Shown here piece after piece: positions 1 to 5,139 of a DNA stretch of 5,139 bases (its first letter is position 1; every line of letters starts with the position of its first letter). This stretch comes from an uncultured Opitutales bacterium (GTDB lineage: Bacteria; Verrucomicrobiota; Verrucomicrobiia; Opitutales; UBA2995). The notes beneath the pieces are model-generated. The model was not told the origin of the DNA, did not search any database, and worked only from the letters and a program-made list of their open reading frames with translations. The position numbers were made by a program, and so were the translations under genes. The stretch lies in contig CALGUT010000044.1 of NCBI GenBank assembly GCA_937920335.1, positions 1 through 5,139 of the forward strand, written 5' to 3'.

Positions 1-1
1 C

Positions 2-697
2 GACCCGAGCTTCTCGGCCAGACAGGATGAAATCGCTAGCGGCAAAGGTCTGTCTGACCTCGGAGACCGCGTATTTCCTTATTTTATAGCGACCCAACTA
101 CCAGCGGGCGTTACGGGCCTATTAATCGCGGCGGTGTTTGCGGCAGGGATGAGCACGATTTCCACGAGTCTTAACTCATCGGCCACGCTGACGATGACCG
201 ATTATTATAACCGCCTGATCAACAAAGGCGCTTCGGAGAAACAGCAGATGGGAGCTCTCTACTTTGGTACGGTATTTTGGGGAACCCTCGGGACTGTATT
301 GGCTATCGGATTGGTACAAGTTACCCAAAGCGCTCTCGATATGTGGTGGACGCTTTCAGGGATCTTCAGTGGCGGGATGGTCGGCCTATTCTTGCTAGGG
401 CTCATCAGTCGAAAGGCTAAGAACCCTGCCGCTATCTCAGCGGTAATCGTGGGTGTTCTCGTGATACTCTGGATGTCACTCCCGAAGGTGGCGGATATGC
501 TCCTCAATGCGCCCGAGGGTTCAACGCTTAATGGGATCGGATCCACGCTAAGGAATTTAGGTAGCGGTGGTCTATCCAGTCCATTTAATGCACTGTTGAT
601 TCCTGTTATAGGTCCTCTGACCATATTAGTCGTGGGCATTCTGGTTTCCCGTTTTATCAATTCACAAACAAGTACGACGTCCTCTCATGAAGCTTAA
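2..697 (+). CDS. Sodium:solute symporter (SSS family), C-terminal part, 5' end outside window
   Basis: Inner-membrane Na+-coupled importer, probably of a sugar or sugar acid. The frame is open from base 2 and gives 231 residues up to a TAA stop. A GTG at 134 is only an internal valine codon, because conserved family sequence continues upstream of it. The diagnostic stretch is residues 45-69, containing AGMSTISTSLNS followed by SATLTMTDYY. This matches the SSS transmembrane helix whose small hydroxyl residues help bind Na+ in the characterised homologue vSGLT; here these are probably Ser51 and Thr52. About five hydrophobic segments are visible (roughly 35-52, 84-105, 115-136, 142-160 and 196-217), followed by a short polar tail. 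SSS proteins usually have 450-600 residues, so over half is missing. The stop codon lies inside the next gene (11-nt overlap), so co-expression with the aldolase is likely. The substrate cannot be read from this fragment; sialate or another acidic or neutral monosaccharide is an inference from the neighbours. Confidence 0.93.
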   Translation, partial: DPSFSARQDEIASGKGLSDLGDRVFPYFIATQLPAGVTGLLIAAVFAAGMSTISTSLNSSATLTMTDYYNRLINKGASEKQQMGALYFGTVFWGTLGTVLAIGLVQVTQSALDMWWTLSGIFSGGMVGLFLLGLISRKAKNPAAISAVIVGVLVILWMSLPKVADMLLNAPEGSTLNGIGSTLRNLGSGGLSSPFNALLIPVIGPLTILVVGILVSRFINSQTSTTSSHEA

Positions 698-1589
698 AGG
701 AATTATTCCCCCTATGATCACGCCCCTGCAGGATGCAGATACCCTGGATATAGCGGGCCTGGAGCGATTAATTGAAAATATGATTAATGGCGGTGTGCAC
801 GGCGTCTTTGCGCTCGGCACAACCGGTGAGGGTCCTTGTCTCAGTTATCGCTTAAAGGCGGAGGTCATAAATCAAGTGTGTCGTATTGTTGATCAGAGGA
901 TTCCGGTTTTGATTTCTGTGACCGACACGGCTTCGGTTGAATCTATAAGTCTCTCAAAACAGGCTGCCAATGCCGGAGCGGATGCCGTGGTAATCGGAAC
1001 ACCGTATTACTTTTCGATTGGCCAGACTGAGCTGATCGAGCATATCGAAAAGATAGTCCCTCAACTGGCGCTTCCGGTAATGCTCTATAATATTCCGGCA
1101 TTTATGAAGACCTGGTTCGAAATCGAAACCCTGAGACGACTGTCCGGTCTAGATCGCATACTGGGGGTGAAAGACAGCTGTGGAGACATGGGATATTATG
1201 AAGAGCTCTGTGGTCTTTCTTCAGAGCGGCCGGATTGGTCGTTCTTTATCGGCCCGGAAGAGAAAATGATGGCAACGATCCCTCTTGGTGGATCAGGTGG
1301 AGTTAATGGGGGAGCTAACGTATTTCCTAAACTCTTTGTGGGAGCTTATGAAGCTGCGGTTGCGGAGGACACCCTTCGAATCGCCAAGTATCAACGACAG
1401 ATCGAGCTATTCGGAAATATCTACAACTGTGGTCGCTATGATTCGCGCTTTGTCAAAGCGACGAAATGCGCAGCTTCTCTTCAGGGCCTGTGCTTGGACA
1501 CGATGGCCGAACCCTTTCAATCATTCAACCTAGAAGATCGCGAGCGGGTAAATGCCATACTCGAATCGTTAACACTCGAAGCCCTATGA
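687..1589 (+). CDS. Dihydrodipicolinate synthase / N-acetylneuraminate lyase superfamily protein
   Basis: Cytoplasmic class I (Schiff-base) aldolase, lyase or dehydratase acting on a 2-keto acid. The 300-residue length is normal for this (beta/alpha)8-barrel family. Visible hallmarks are GTTGE at 44-48 (pyruvate carboxylate binding), Tyr134 in YNIPAF, the Schiff-base Lys162 in GVKDSCGD, and a glycine-rich GGSGGVNGGAN at 201-211. In true DapA the tyrosine motif continues to a conserved arginine (YNVPxR) that binds the substrate carboxylate; here that place is Phe139, so lysine biosynthesis is unlikely. YNIPA resembles N-acetylneuraminate lyase, but GVKDSCGD is a generic family form, so sialate, 2-keto-3-deoxy-sugar-acid and related substrates all remain possible. 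The ATG at 687 is the best start: MKLKGIIPPMITPL is the standard family N-terminus. It overlaps the symporter stop by 11 nt with no clear Shine-Dalgarno, consistent with translational coupling. Its 3' end shares ATGA with the sialidase-like gene. Confidence 0.93.
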   Translation: MKLKGIIPPMITPLQDADTLDIAGLERLIENMINGGVHGVFALGTTGEGPCLSYRLKAEVINQVCRIVDQRIPVLISVTDTASVESISLSKQAANAGADAVVIGTPYYFSIGQTELIEHIEKIVPQLALPVMLYNIPAFMKTWFEIETLRRLSGLDRILGVKDSCGDMGYYEELCGLSSERPDWSFFIGPEEKMMATIPLGGSGGVNGGANVFPKLFVGAYEAAVAEDTLRIAKYQRQIELFGNIYNCGRYDSRFVKATKCAASLQGLCLDTMAEPFQSFNLEDRERVNAILESLTLEAL

Positions 1590-2734
1590 AATTACGTTTA
1601 ATAACATACTCCTTCTTCCTGATGGGTGCTGTTCATTTCGCAGCCGTCTGTAACGCTGCTTCACACGCTGGACTGGAATTCCCACCATTGACCCAATTGG
1701 GGCAAAACGGTTTGATGCTTGCTGAGCAGATCTTTCCAATTGAGAACAAACCCACGAAAGAATGTCACGCTTCGACGATCGTGGAAACGCCGACTGGATT
1801 GGTGGCGGCCTGGTTTGCGGGTACCCGAGAAAGAGACCCTGATGTGGGTATTTGGGTAGCTCGTAAAACGGAAGGCAAGTGGTCGGAGCCGGTCGAAGTT
1901 GTGAATGGCGTGCAGTCTATGAATCTGCGTTACCCCTGTTGGAACCCTGTTCTATTTCAACCCAAGGAAGGACCCCTGATGTTGTATTATAAAGTAGGTC
2001 CTCATCCACGTGAATGGTGGGGAATGTTGACCACCTCTGATGATGGGGGAGAAACCTGGTCATGGCCAACAAAGATGGGTGAACATGCTACGCTCGGTCA
2101 CCTACTTGGCCCCGTAAAAAATAAACCGATTCAGTTAGCGGATGGTTCGATCTTTAGCCCAACCAGCACCGAAGTAGATGTAGAAACGGGCGATGGCTAT
2201 TGGATGGTGCATTTCGAGATATCCAAGGACCTAGGTAAAACCTGGGATGTTATCGGACCTATTAATGATGGAATTGAGTTCGATGCGATCCAGCCGAGTA
2301 TTCTGACCTATGAGAATGGCGACATGCAGATTCTCTGTCGCACCAAGCAGGAGGTTGTAGGACAAAGCTGGTCGAAAGATGGTGGGCGTAGTTGGAGTTC
2401 CATGACGGCAACCCAGTTACCCAATCCGAATTCGGGTACCGATGCGGTTACACTGAAAGATGGTCGGCAGTTAATCGTTTACAATCACACCACTCGAAAG
2501 ACGGAGATTCCGAGTCGGCAAATGCTGAATGTGGCCCTGTCCGACGATGGCGAAAATTGGGACCCGGTATTGACCTTGGAGCTTGAGTCAAACCCTCGTC
2601 CGGCAGATGGCCGGCATTGGGGCGAGTATTCTTATCCGGCAGTGATTCAAGCAGCGGATGAAAAGGTTCACATCACCTACACCTATAATCGTGAGGGGGT
2701 TAAACACGTGGTGCTGGATCCTAAGAAACTATGA
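1586..2734 (+). CDS. Secreted sialidase-like Asp-box (BNR) beta-propeller protein
   Basis: Exported six-bladed-propeller type protein of the BNR/sialidase superfamily, probably a glycan-active enzyme in the periplasm or outside the cell. It has 382 residues. A Sec signal peptide is visible (basic MKLR, hydrophobic core to about residue 21, likely cleavage near CNA-ASH at 23-24); Val before Cys22 argues against a lipoprotein. Four Asp boxes occur: SDDGGETW (151-158), SKDLGKTW (213-220), SKDGGRSW (263-270) and a shortened SDDGENW (319-325). Other stretches I recognise from this bacterial and plant family are HASTIVETPTG (61-71), PCWNPVLFQ (117-125), KNKPI (178-182), LPNPNSGTDAVTL (278-290) and EYSYPAVIQ (347-355). 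The FRIP motif of classical GH33 sialidases is not seen near the N-terminus, so sialidase chemistry is unproven. The ATG at 1586 was chosen over upstream in-frame starts because it begins the signal peptide and overlaps the aldolase stop as ATGA. The next gene starts at its own stop in the same way. Confidence 0.9.
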   Translation: MKLRLITYSFFLMGAVHFAAVCNAASHAGLEFPPLTQLGQNGLMLAEQIFPIENKPTKECHASTIVETPTGLVAAWFAGTRERDPDVGIWVARKTEGKWSEPVEVVNGVQSMNLRYPCWNPVLFQPKEGPLMLYYKVGPHPREWWGMLTTSDDGGETWSWPTKMGEHATLGHLLGPVKNKPIQLADGSIFSPTSTEVDVETGDGYWMVHFEISKDLGKTWDVIGPINDGIEFDAIQPSILTYENGDMQILCRTKQEVVGQSWSKDGGRSWSSMTATQLPNPNSGTDAVTLKDGRQLIVYNHTTRKTEIPSRQMLNVALSDDGENWDPVLTLELESNPRPADGRHWGEYSYPAVIQAADEKVHITYTYNREGVKHVVLDPKKL

Positions 2735-4827
2735 ATTCAAATCTACAAAAAGTAGGAGGTAGCTCGCTGCCGATTCGAAAATCAAAAGACTTCCAATTCG
2801 GCAGCAAGCTACCTCCTACAAAAAAAGGACAGATCCCATTTGAAGAAACGGGTTCATCTCCCGAATGTTTTGAGACGGTTCAATCGAAGCGCGGTGTAAA
2901 GCCATTCCTACAGTTAACTTCCGTATTGCTCCTCTCGATGATGTCCGGACTCTGCGCTGCCGAAGTGTCACTCCACCGCCTCCAATATAACAATCCTGGG
3001 CTTGTCGTTGACTTGGGAGTGGGGCTTTGGGCCTGGCCTCTGCCGATGGATTTTGATCAGGACGGTGATTATGATCTCGTGGTCGTGTGTCCGGATAAGC
3101 CGTTTAATGGGACCTACTTCTTTGAGAATAAGGAAGGGGATAAAACGTTTCCCGTTTTCGAGCCTCCGGTACGGATTAGTAAGGGAGATCATCACGTGCA
3201 AGTGTCGTATGTAGATGGTGAGCCAAGGGTTCTTTCGCCGGGTGTTGAGCACTCCGAGTTTATGACGAAAGGCATCGATGCTGGCGTCGAGTTATCGATC
3301 AGCGATGCGGAGATGTTTCAACCGATACAGCGCAGTCGCGCCAAGCAATGGAAGTATCTGGATTATGACGGCGACGGTGTGATCGATATCGTAGCGGGAT
3401 ACGACGAGTGGGAGCATTATGGCTGGGATGATGCATTTAACGAAAACGGTGTGTGGACGAACGGACCGCTCCGGGGGTACGTTCTTTGGGCGCGTAACGA
3501 GGGAAGTACGGAAGACCCAACTTATGGGGAGCCGCAGTTTATTGAAGCTGAAGGTGAGCGTGTGGAAGTCTTTGGATGGCCGTCGCCTAACTTTGCGGAC
3601 TTTGACGGAGACGGTGACCTCGATCTTATCTGCGGAGAGTTTTTGGATTCATTTACCTATTTCGAAAATGTAGGTGACCGAACAAATCCTGTTTACGCTT
3701 CCGGTCGAAAGCTGGTTCATGAAAATGAGGTGCTGACGATGGACCTGCAGATGGTAATCCCGGTTGCGATCGATTGGGATAAGGATGGTGATGTGGACCT
3801 GATTTGCGGGGATGAAGATGGTCGAGTGGCGTTCATCGAACACACGGGTGCTGTTGAAGATAAGTTGCCGGTGTTTGAGCGCCCCAGGTATTTTCAACAG
3901 AAGGCCAGGGACGTGAAGTTTGGTGCATTGGCTACCCCCTATGGCGTTGATTGGGATGATGATGGGGATGAGGATATAATTTGCGGAAATACCGCGGGGC
4001 ATATCGGTTTTTTTGAAAATCTTGGAGGAGGCGAAACGCCCCAATGGGATCGTGTTAAACTGCTGAAGGCCGAAGGGCGCACGATTCGTATACAAGCAGG
4101 ACCCAACGGGTCGATACAAGGTTCAGCCGAGGCAAAATGGGGTTACACGACTCAGACCGTCGCCGATTGGGATCACGATGGTTTGTTGGATATTGTAGTG
4201 AATTCGATCTGGGGAAAAATCATTTGGTATCGCAACATAGGTGTGCCCGGTAAGCCCTTGCTGGATGGAGCTCGACCGATAACCGTGGAGTGGCCAGGTA
4301 AAACACCAAAGCCGTCTTGGAATTGGTGGGACCCGGTGGGAGATGAATTGGTAAGTCAGTGGCGAACGACTCCAGTAGCCATCGATTGGAATTCGGATGG
4401 TTTAATGGACCTTGTAATGATTGATCATGAAGGAGAACTGGCTCTGTTTAAACGTGAAAAGAAACTCGGGCAGTTGGTACTGCTGCCGGGCATCCGTATC
4501 TTTGCGGATGAGAATGGTGCTGATTTGAATCTTGTCTGGGGTCCGGCTGGAAAAAGTGGACGCCGCAAACTGGAGATTGTCGATTGGGATGGGGATGGCT
4601 TACTCGATGTTTTATTCAATGGAGTAAATGCCGATTTCTACCGTAATCTGGGAACGAAGAACGGAAAGGTGCTATTGAAGAATGAGGGCCCTCTTGATGA
4701 AAGAAAGATTTCTGGTCACACGTCGAGTCCGACAGTTGTAGATTGGGATCAAAATGGAATTCCTGATTTACTCGTCGGATCCGAAGATGGTCGCCTTTAT
4801 TACAAAAAGAATCCTAGAGTGAAATAG
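2731..4827 (+). CDS. Secreted FG-GAP/VCBS repeat protein with palindrome-derived N-terminal extension
   Basis: Exported beta-propeller protein of unknown function; relatives sit among glycan-degradation genes in Planctomycetota and Verrucomicrobiota. As drawn it has 698 residues. Nine calcium-loop-like motifs of the DxDxDGxxD type begin at residues 107, 211, 290, 348, 407, 479, 552, 618 and 671. The first three start DF or DY and the last six start DW. Loops 7 (DWNSDG) and 9 (DWDQNG) carry Asp-to-Asn changes. Spacing is uneven, 53-104 residues. No catalytic domain is recognised. A signal peptide is apparent only at about residues 52-77 (basic QSKRGVK, hydrophobic FLQLTSVLLL, cleavage near LCA-AEV). 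The preceding 51 or so residues look non-native: residues 8-30 are translated from a palindromic repeat at 2752-2819. ATG 2731 overlaps the previous stop as ATGA and is the only in-frame ATG, GTG or TTG before the hydrophobic core. TTG 2926 and ATG 2938 would truncate the signal. The coding region is secure; the start is not. Confidence 0.85.
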   Translation: MNSNLQKVGGSSLPIRKSKDFQFGSKLPPTKKGQIPFEETGSSPECFETVQSKRGVKPFLQLTSVLLLSMMSGLCAAEVSLHRLQYNNPGLVVDLGVGLWAWPLPMDFDQDGDYDLVVVCPDKPFNGTYFFENKEGDKTFPVFEPPVRISKGDHHVQVSYVDGEPRVLSPGVEHSEFMTKGIDAGVELSISDAEMFQPIQRSRAKQWKYLDYDGDGVIDIVAGYDEWEHYGWDDAFNENGVWTNGPLRGYVLWARNEGSTEDPTYGEPQFIEAEGERVEVFGWPSPNFADFDGDGDLDLICGEFLDSFTYFENVGDRTNPVYASGRKLVHENEVLTMDLQMVIPVAIDWDKDGDVDLICGDEDGRVAFIEHTGAVEDKLPVFERPRYFQQKARDVKFGALATPYGVDWDDDGDEDIICGNTAGHIGFFENLGGGETPQWDRVKLLKAEGRTIRIQAGPNGSIQGSAEAKWGYTTQTVADWDHDGLLDIVVNSIWGKIIWYRNIGVPGKPLLDGARPITVEWPGKTPKPSWNWWDPVGDELVSQWRTTPVAIDWNSDGLMDLVMIDHEGELALFKREKKLGQLVLLPGIRIFADENGADLNLVWGPAGKSGRRKLEIVDWDGDGLLDVLFNGVNADFYRNLGTKNGKVLLKNEGPLDERKISGHTSSPTVVDWDQNGIPDLLVGSEDGRLYYKKNPRVK
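2743..2751 (+). repeat. CTACAAAAA direct repeat, left copy
   Basis: The nine bases CTACAAAAA immediately precede the left arm of the palindrome and recur at 2816-2824, with start points 73 bp apart. CTAC here can also pair with GTAG at 2752-2755 to form a tiny hairpin around AAAAA. It may be a target-site duplication, or the end of a lost tandem copy of the palindrome. Confidence 0.6.
2752..2819. repeat. REP-like imperfect palindrome inside the 5' end of the VCBS gene
   Basis: The left arm at 2752-2772 (starts GTAGGAGGTAGCT, ends GCTGCCG) pairs with the right arm at 2799-2819 (starts CGGCAGC, ends AGCTACCTCCTAC). Twenty of 21 positions are complementary; the one mismatch is C2765 against A2806. 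The 26-nt centre has only patchy further pairing. The form, a long near-perfect stem with GTAG and CTAC ends next to A-rich flanks, resembles REP/BIME elements mobilised by RAYT (TnpA-REP) transposases. I infer this from appearance; no other copy or transposase lies in the window. It starts 22 nt into the VCBS reading frame and is read through in frame. The transcript should form a strong hairpin just downstream of the ATG at 2731. Confidence 0.85.
2753..2760 (+). promoter_or_regulatory. Shine-Dalgarno-like TAGGAGGT in the palindrome's left arm
   Basis: TAGGAGGT differs by one base from the full Shine-Dalgarno consensus AAGGAGGT and is the strongest such match near any start in this window. 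The only in-frame codon at ideal spacing is CTG 2767 (7 nt after GGAGG), a very rare start. The motif pairs with ACCTCCTA at 2811-2818 in the hairpin, so it would normally be sequestered. The match is seen directly; any role in initiation or ribosome pausing is inference. Confidence 0.3.
2816..2824 (+). repeat. CTACAAAAA direct repeat, right copy
   Basis: Second copy of CTACAAAAA. Its CTAC is the last four bases of the right palindrome arm, and the A-tract continues to 2826, giving seven A in a row. The overlap with the arm makes a junction between tandem repeat units somewhat more natural than a simple target-site duplication. Confidence 0.6.
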
Positions 4828-4828
4828 G

Positions 4829-5139
4829 ATGAAGCATGTTTATTTTACCGACGCTGTAATTAGATTAAAGTCCGCTTCATGGTTGTGCCTCGTTGCAGTA
4901 TTCCTATCACCGGTTTTATGGACTTATGGAAAACCCAACGTTCTCTTCATCGCGGTCGATGATCTACGGGTGGAACTCGGTTGTTACGGCAGTGAGCATG
5001 TCATCTCACCCAACATCGATAGATTGGCAAAGCAAGGAACCCTCTTCGAACGCGCTTATTGTCAACAGACGGTATGCAATCCTTCCAGAGCGTCGGTGCT
5101 TACAGGGCTTCGCCCCGATACGCTGCGTGTCTGGGATTT
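4829..5139 (+). CDS. Secreted sulfatase (arylsulfatase / iduronate-2-sulfatase type), N-terminal part
   Basis: Exported type I sulfatase that would hydrolyse sulfate esters on a glycan, probably outside the cytoplasm. The 103 complete codons in the window give a signal peptide (basic residues K3, R12, K14; hydrophobic 18-31; cleavage near TYG-KPN at 34-35). The sulfatase core then begins with PNVLFIAVDDLR (36-47), where Asp44 and Asp45 are expected metal ligands. Next comes SPNIDRLAKQGTLFERAYCQ (60-79), and then the active-site signature CNPSRASVLTG (83-93). Cys83 is the residue converted to formylglycine, so a cysteine-type maturation enzyme (anSME or FGE) must be encoded elsewhere. The pattern from VDDLR to LRPDTLRVWD resembles iduronate-2-sulfatase relatives, but the substrate is not settled by this fragment. 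The ATG at 4829 is one base after the VCBS stop at 4827. AGAG at 4816-4819 is at most a weak ribosome binding site. The 3' end is beyond the window. Confidence 0.93.
   Translation, partial: MKHVYFTDAVIRLKSASWLCLVAVFLSPVLWTYGKPNVLFIAVDDLRVELGCYGSEHVISPNIDRLAKQGTLFERAYCQQTVCNPSRASVLTGLRPDTLRVWD

Noticed and set aside
134..136. GTG as the start of a short membrane protein
   Set aside because: The frame is open to base 2, and residues before it (FPYFIATQLPAGVTGLLIAA) are typical SSS transporter sequence, so this is an internal valine.
259..660. Minus-strand open frame opposite the symporter
   Set aside because: No family resemblance; it lies opposite a strongly conserved transporter and has no independent coding evidence.
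1466..1588. Upstream in-frame start extending the sialidase-like protein by 40 residues
   Set aside because: It would lie inside the aldolase gene and put a non-hydrophobic extension before a clear signal peptide that begins exactly at ATG 1586, which overlaps the previous stop.
1285..2586. Short plus-strand open frames at 1285-1533 and 2392-2586
   Set aside because: Out-of-frame shadows of the aldolase and sialidase-like genes, without domains or start signals.
2752..2826. Rho-independent terminator between the sialidase-like and VCBS genes
   Set aside because: On the plus strand the stem is followed by A residues, not T. The T-run lies on the minus-strand side, where no gene is present, and the stem is within an open plus-strand frame.
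2820..2826. A-heptamer as a programmed frameshift site
   Set aside because: The -1 frame stops almost at once (TGA at 2841) and the +1 frame ends at TAA 2897; neither leads to a better product. Simple slippage cannot be excluded but nothing supports it.
2968..4619. Several antisense and out-of-frame open frames across the VCBS gene (such as 2968-3252, 3419-3673, 3649-4119, 4425-4619)
   Set aside because: They mirror the repeated Asp/Gly-rich codons of the VCBS loops, lack recognisable domains and overlap a clear coding gene.
1..5139. tRNA, rRNA, riboswitch, CRISPR array or insertion-sequence transposase
   Set aside because: Nothing of these kinds could be recognised on either strand; coding sequence occupies almost every base.

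Overview
The window holds one continuous plus-strand gene cluster with almost no non-coding DNA. In order it contains: the C-terminal part of a sodium:solute symporter (SSS family), a DapA/NanA-superfamily (class I) aldolase or lyase, a secreted sialidase-like Asp-box beta-propeller, a secreted protein with nine FG-GAP/VCBS-type calcium-loop repeats, and the first 103 codons of a secreted sulfatase. Junctions are very tight: an 11-nt overlap, two 4-nt ATGA overlaps and a 1-nt gap. This implies one polycistronic, translationally coupled operon. Both ends are cut by the window. No promoter, tRNA, rRNA, CRISPR array or transposase gene is visible, and no gene-free stretch approaches 300 bases.

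The gene set suggests a marine or host-associated member of the Planctomycetota-Verrucomicrobiota-Chlamydiota superphylum, most likely Verrucomicrobiota. Sulfatases, VCBS-repeat proteins, sialidase-like propellers, DapA-superfamily aldolases and SSS symporters recur together in such genomes, and Shine-Dalgarno signals are weak here. A REP-like palindrome whose arms begin GTAGGAGGTAGC also fits my impression of these genomes. This placement is inferred from gene content, not from a phylogenetic marker.

As a working model, the secreted sulfatase and sialidase-like protein act on a sulfated, acid-sugar-containing glycan outside the cytoplasm. The VCBS protein may bind or scaffold glycans or cell-surface partners, the symporter imports the released sugar, and the aldolase-family enzyme splits or dehydrates a 2-keto acid derived from it. 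The layout resembles a sialic-acid module (sialidase, Na+ symporter, N-acetylneuraminate lyase). However, the sialidase-like protein lacks an obvious FRIP motif and the lyase cannot be assigned to a substrate, so sialate use is only a hypothesis.

The least ordinary part is positions 2743-2826. A near-perfect 21-bp inverted repeat, resembling a REP element, lies inside the 5' end of the VCBS gene. It is translated in frame and pushes the apparent signal peptide to about residue 52. Its left arm contains a near-consensus Shine-Dalgarno sequence and its right arm the matching anti-Shine-Dalgarno-like sequence. This makes the true start and translational control of the VCBS gene uncertain.
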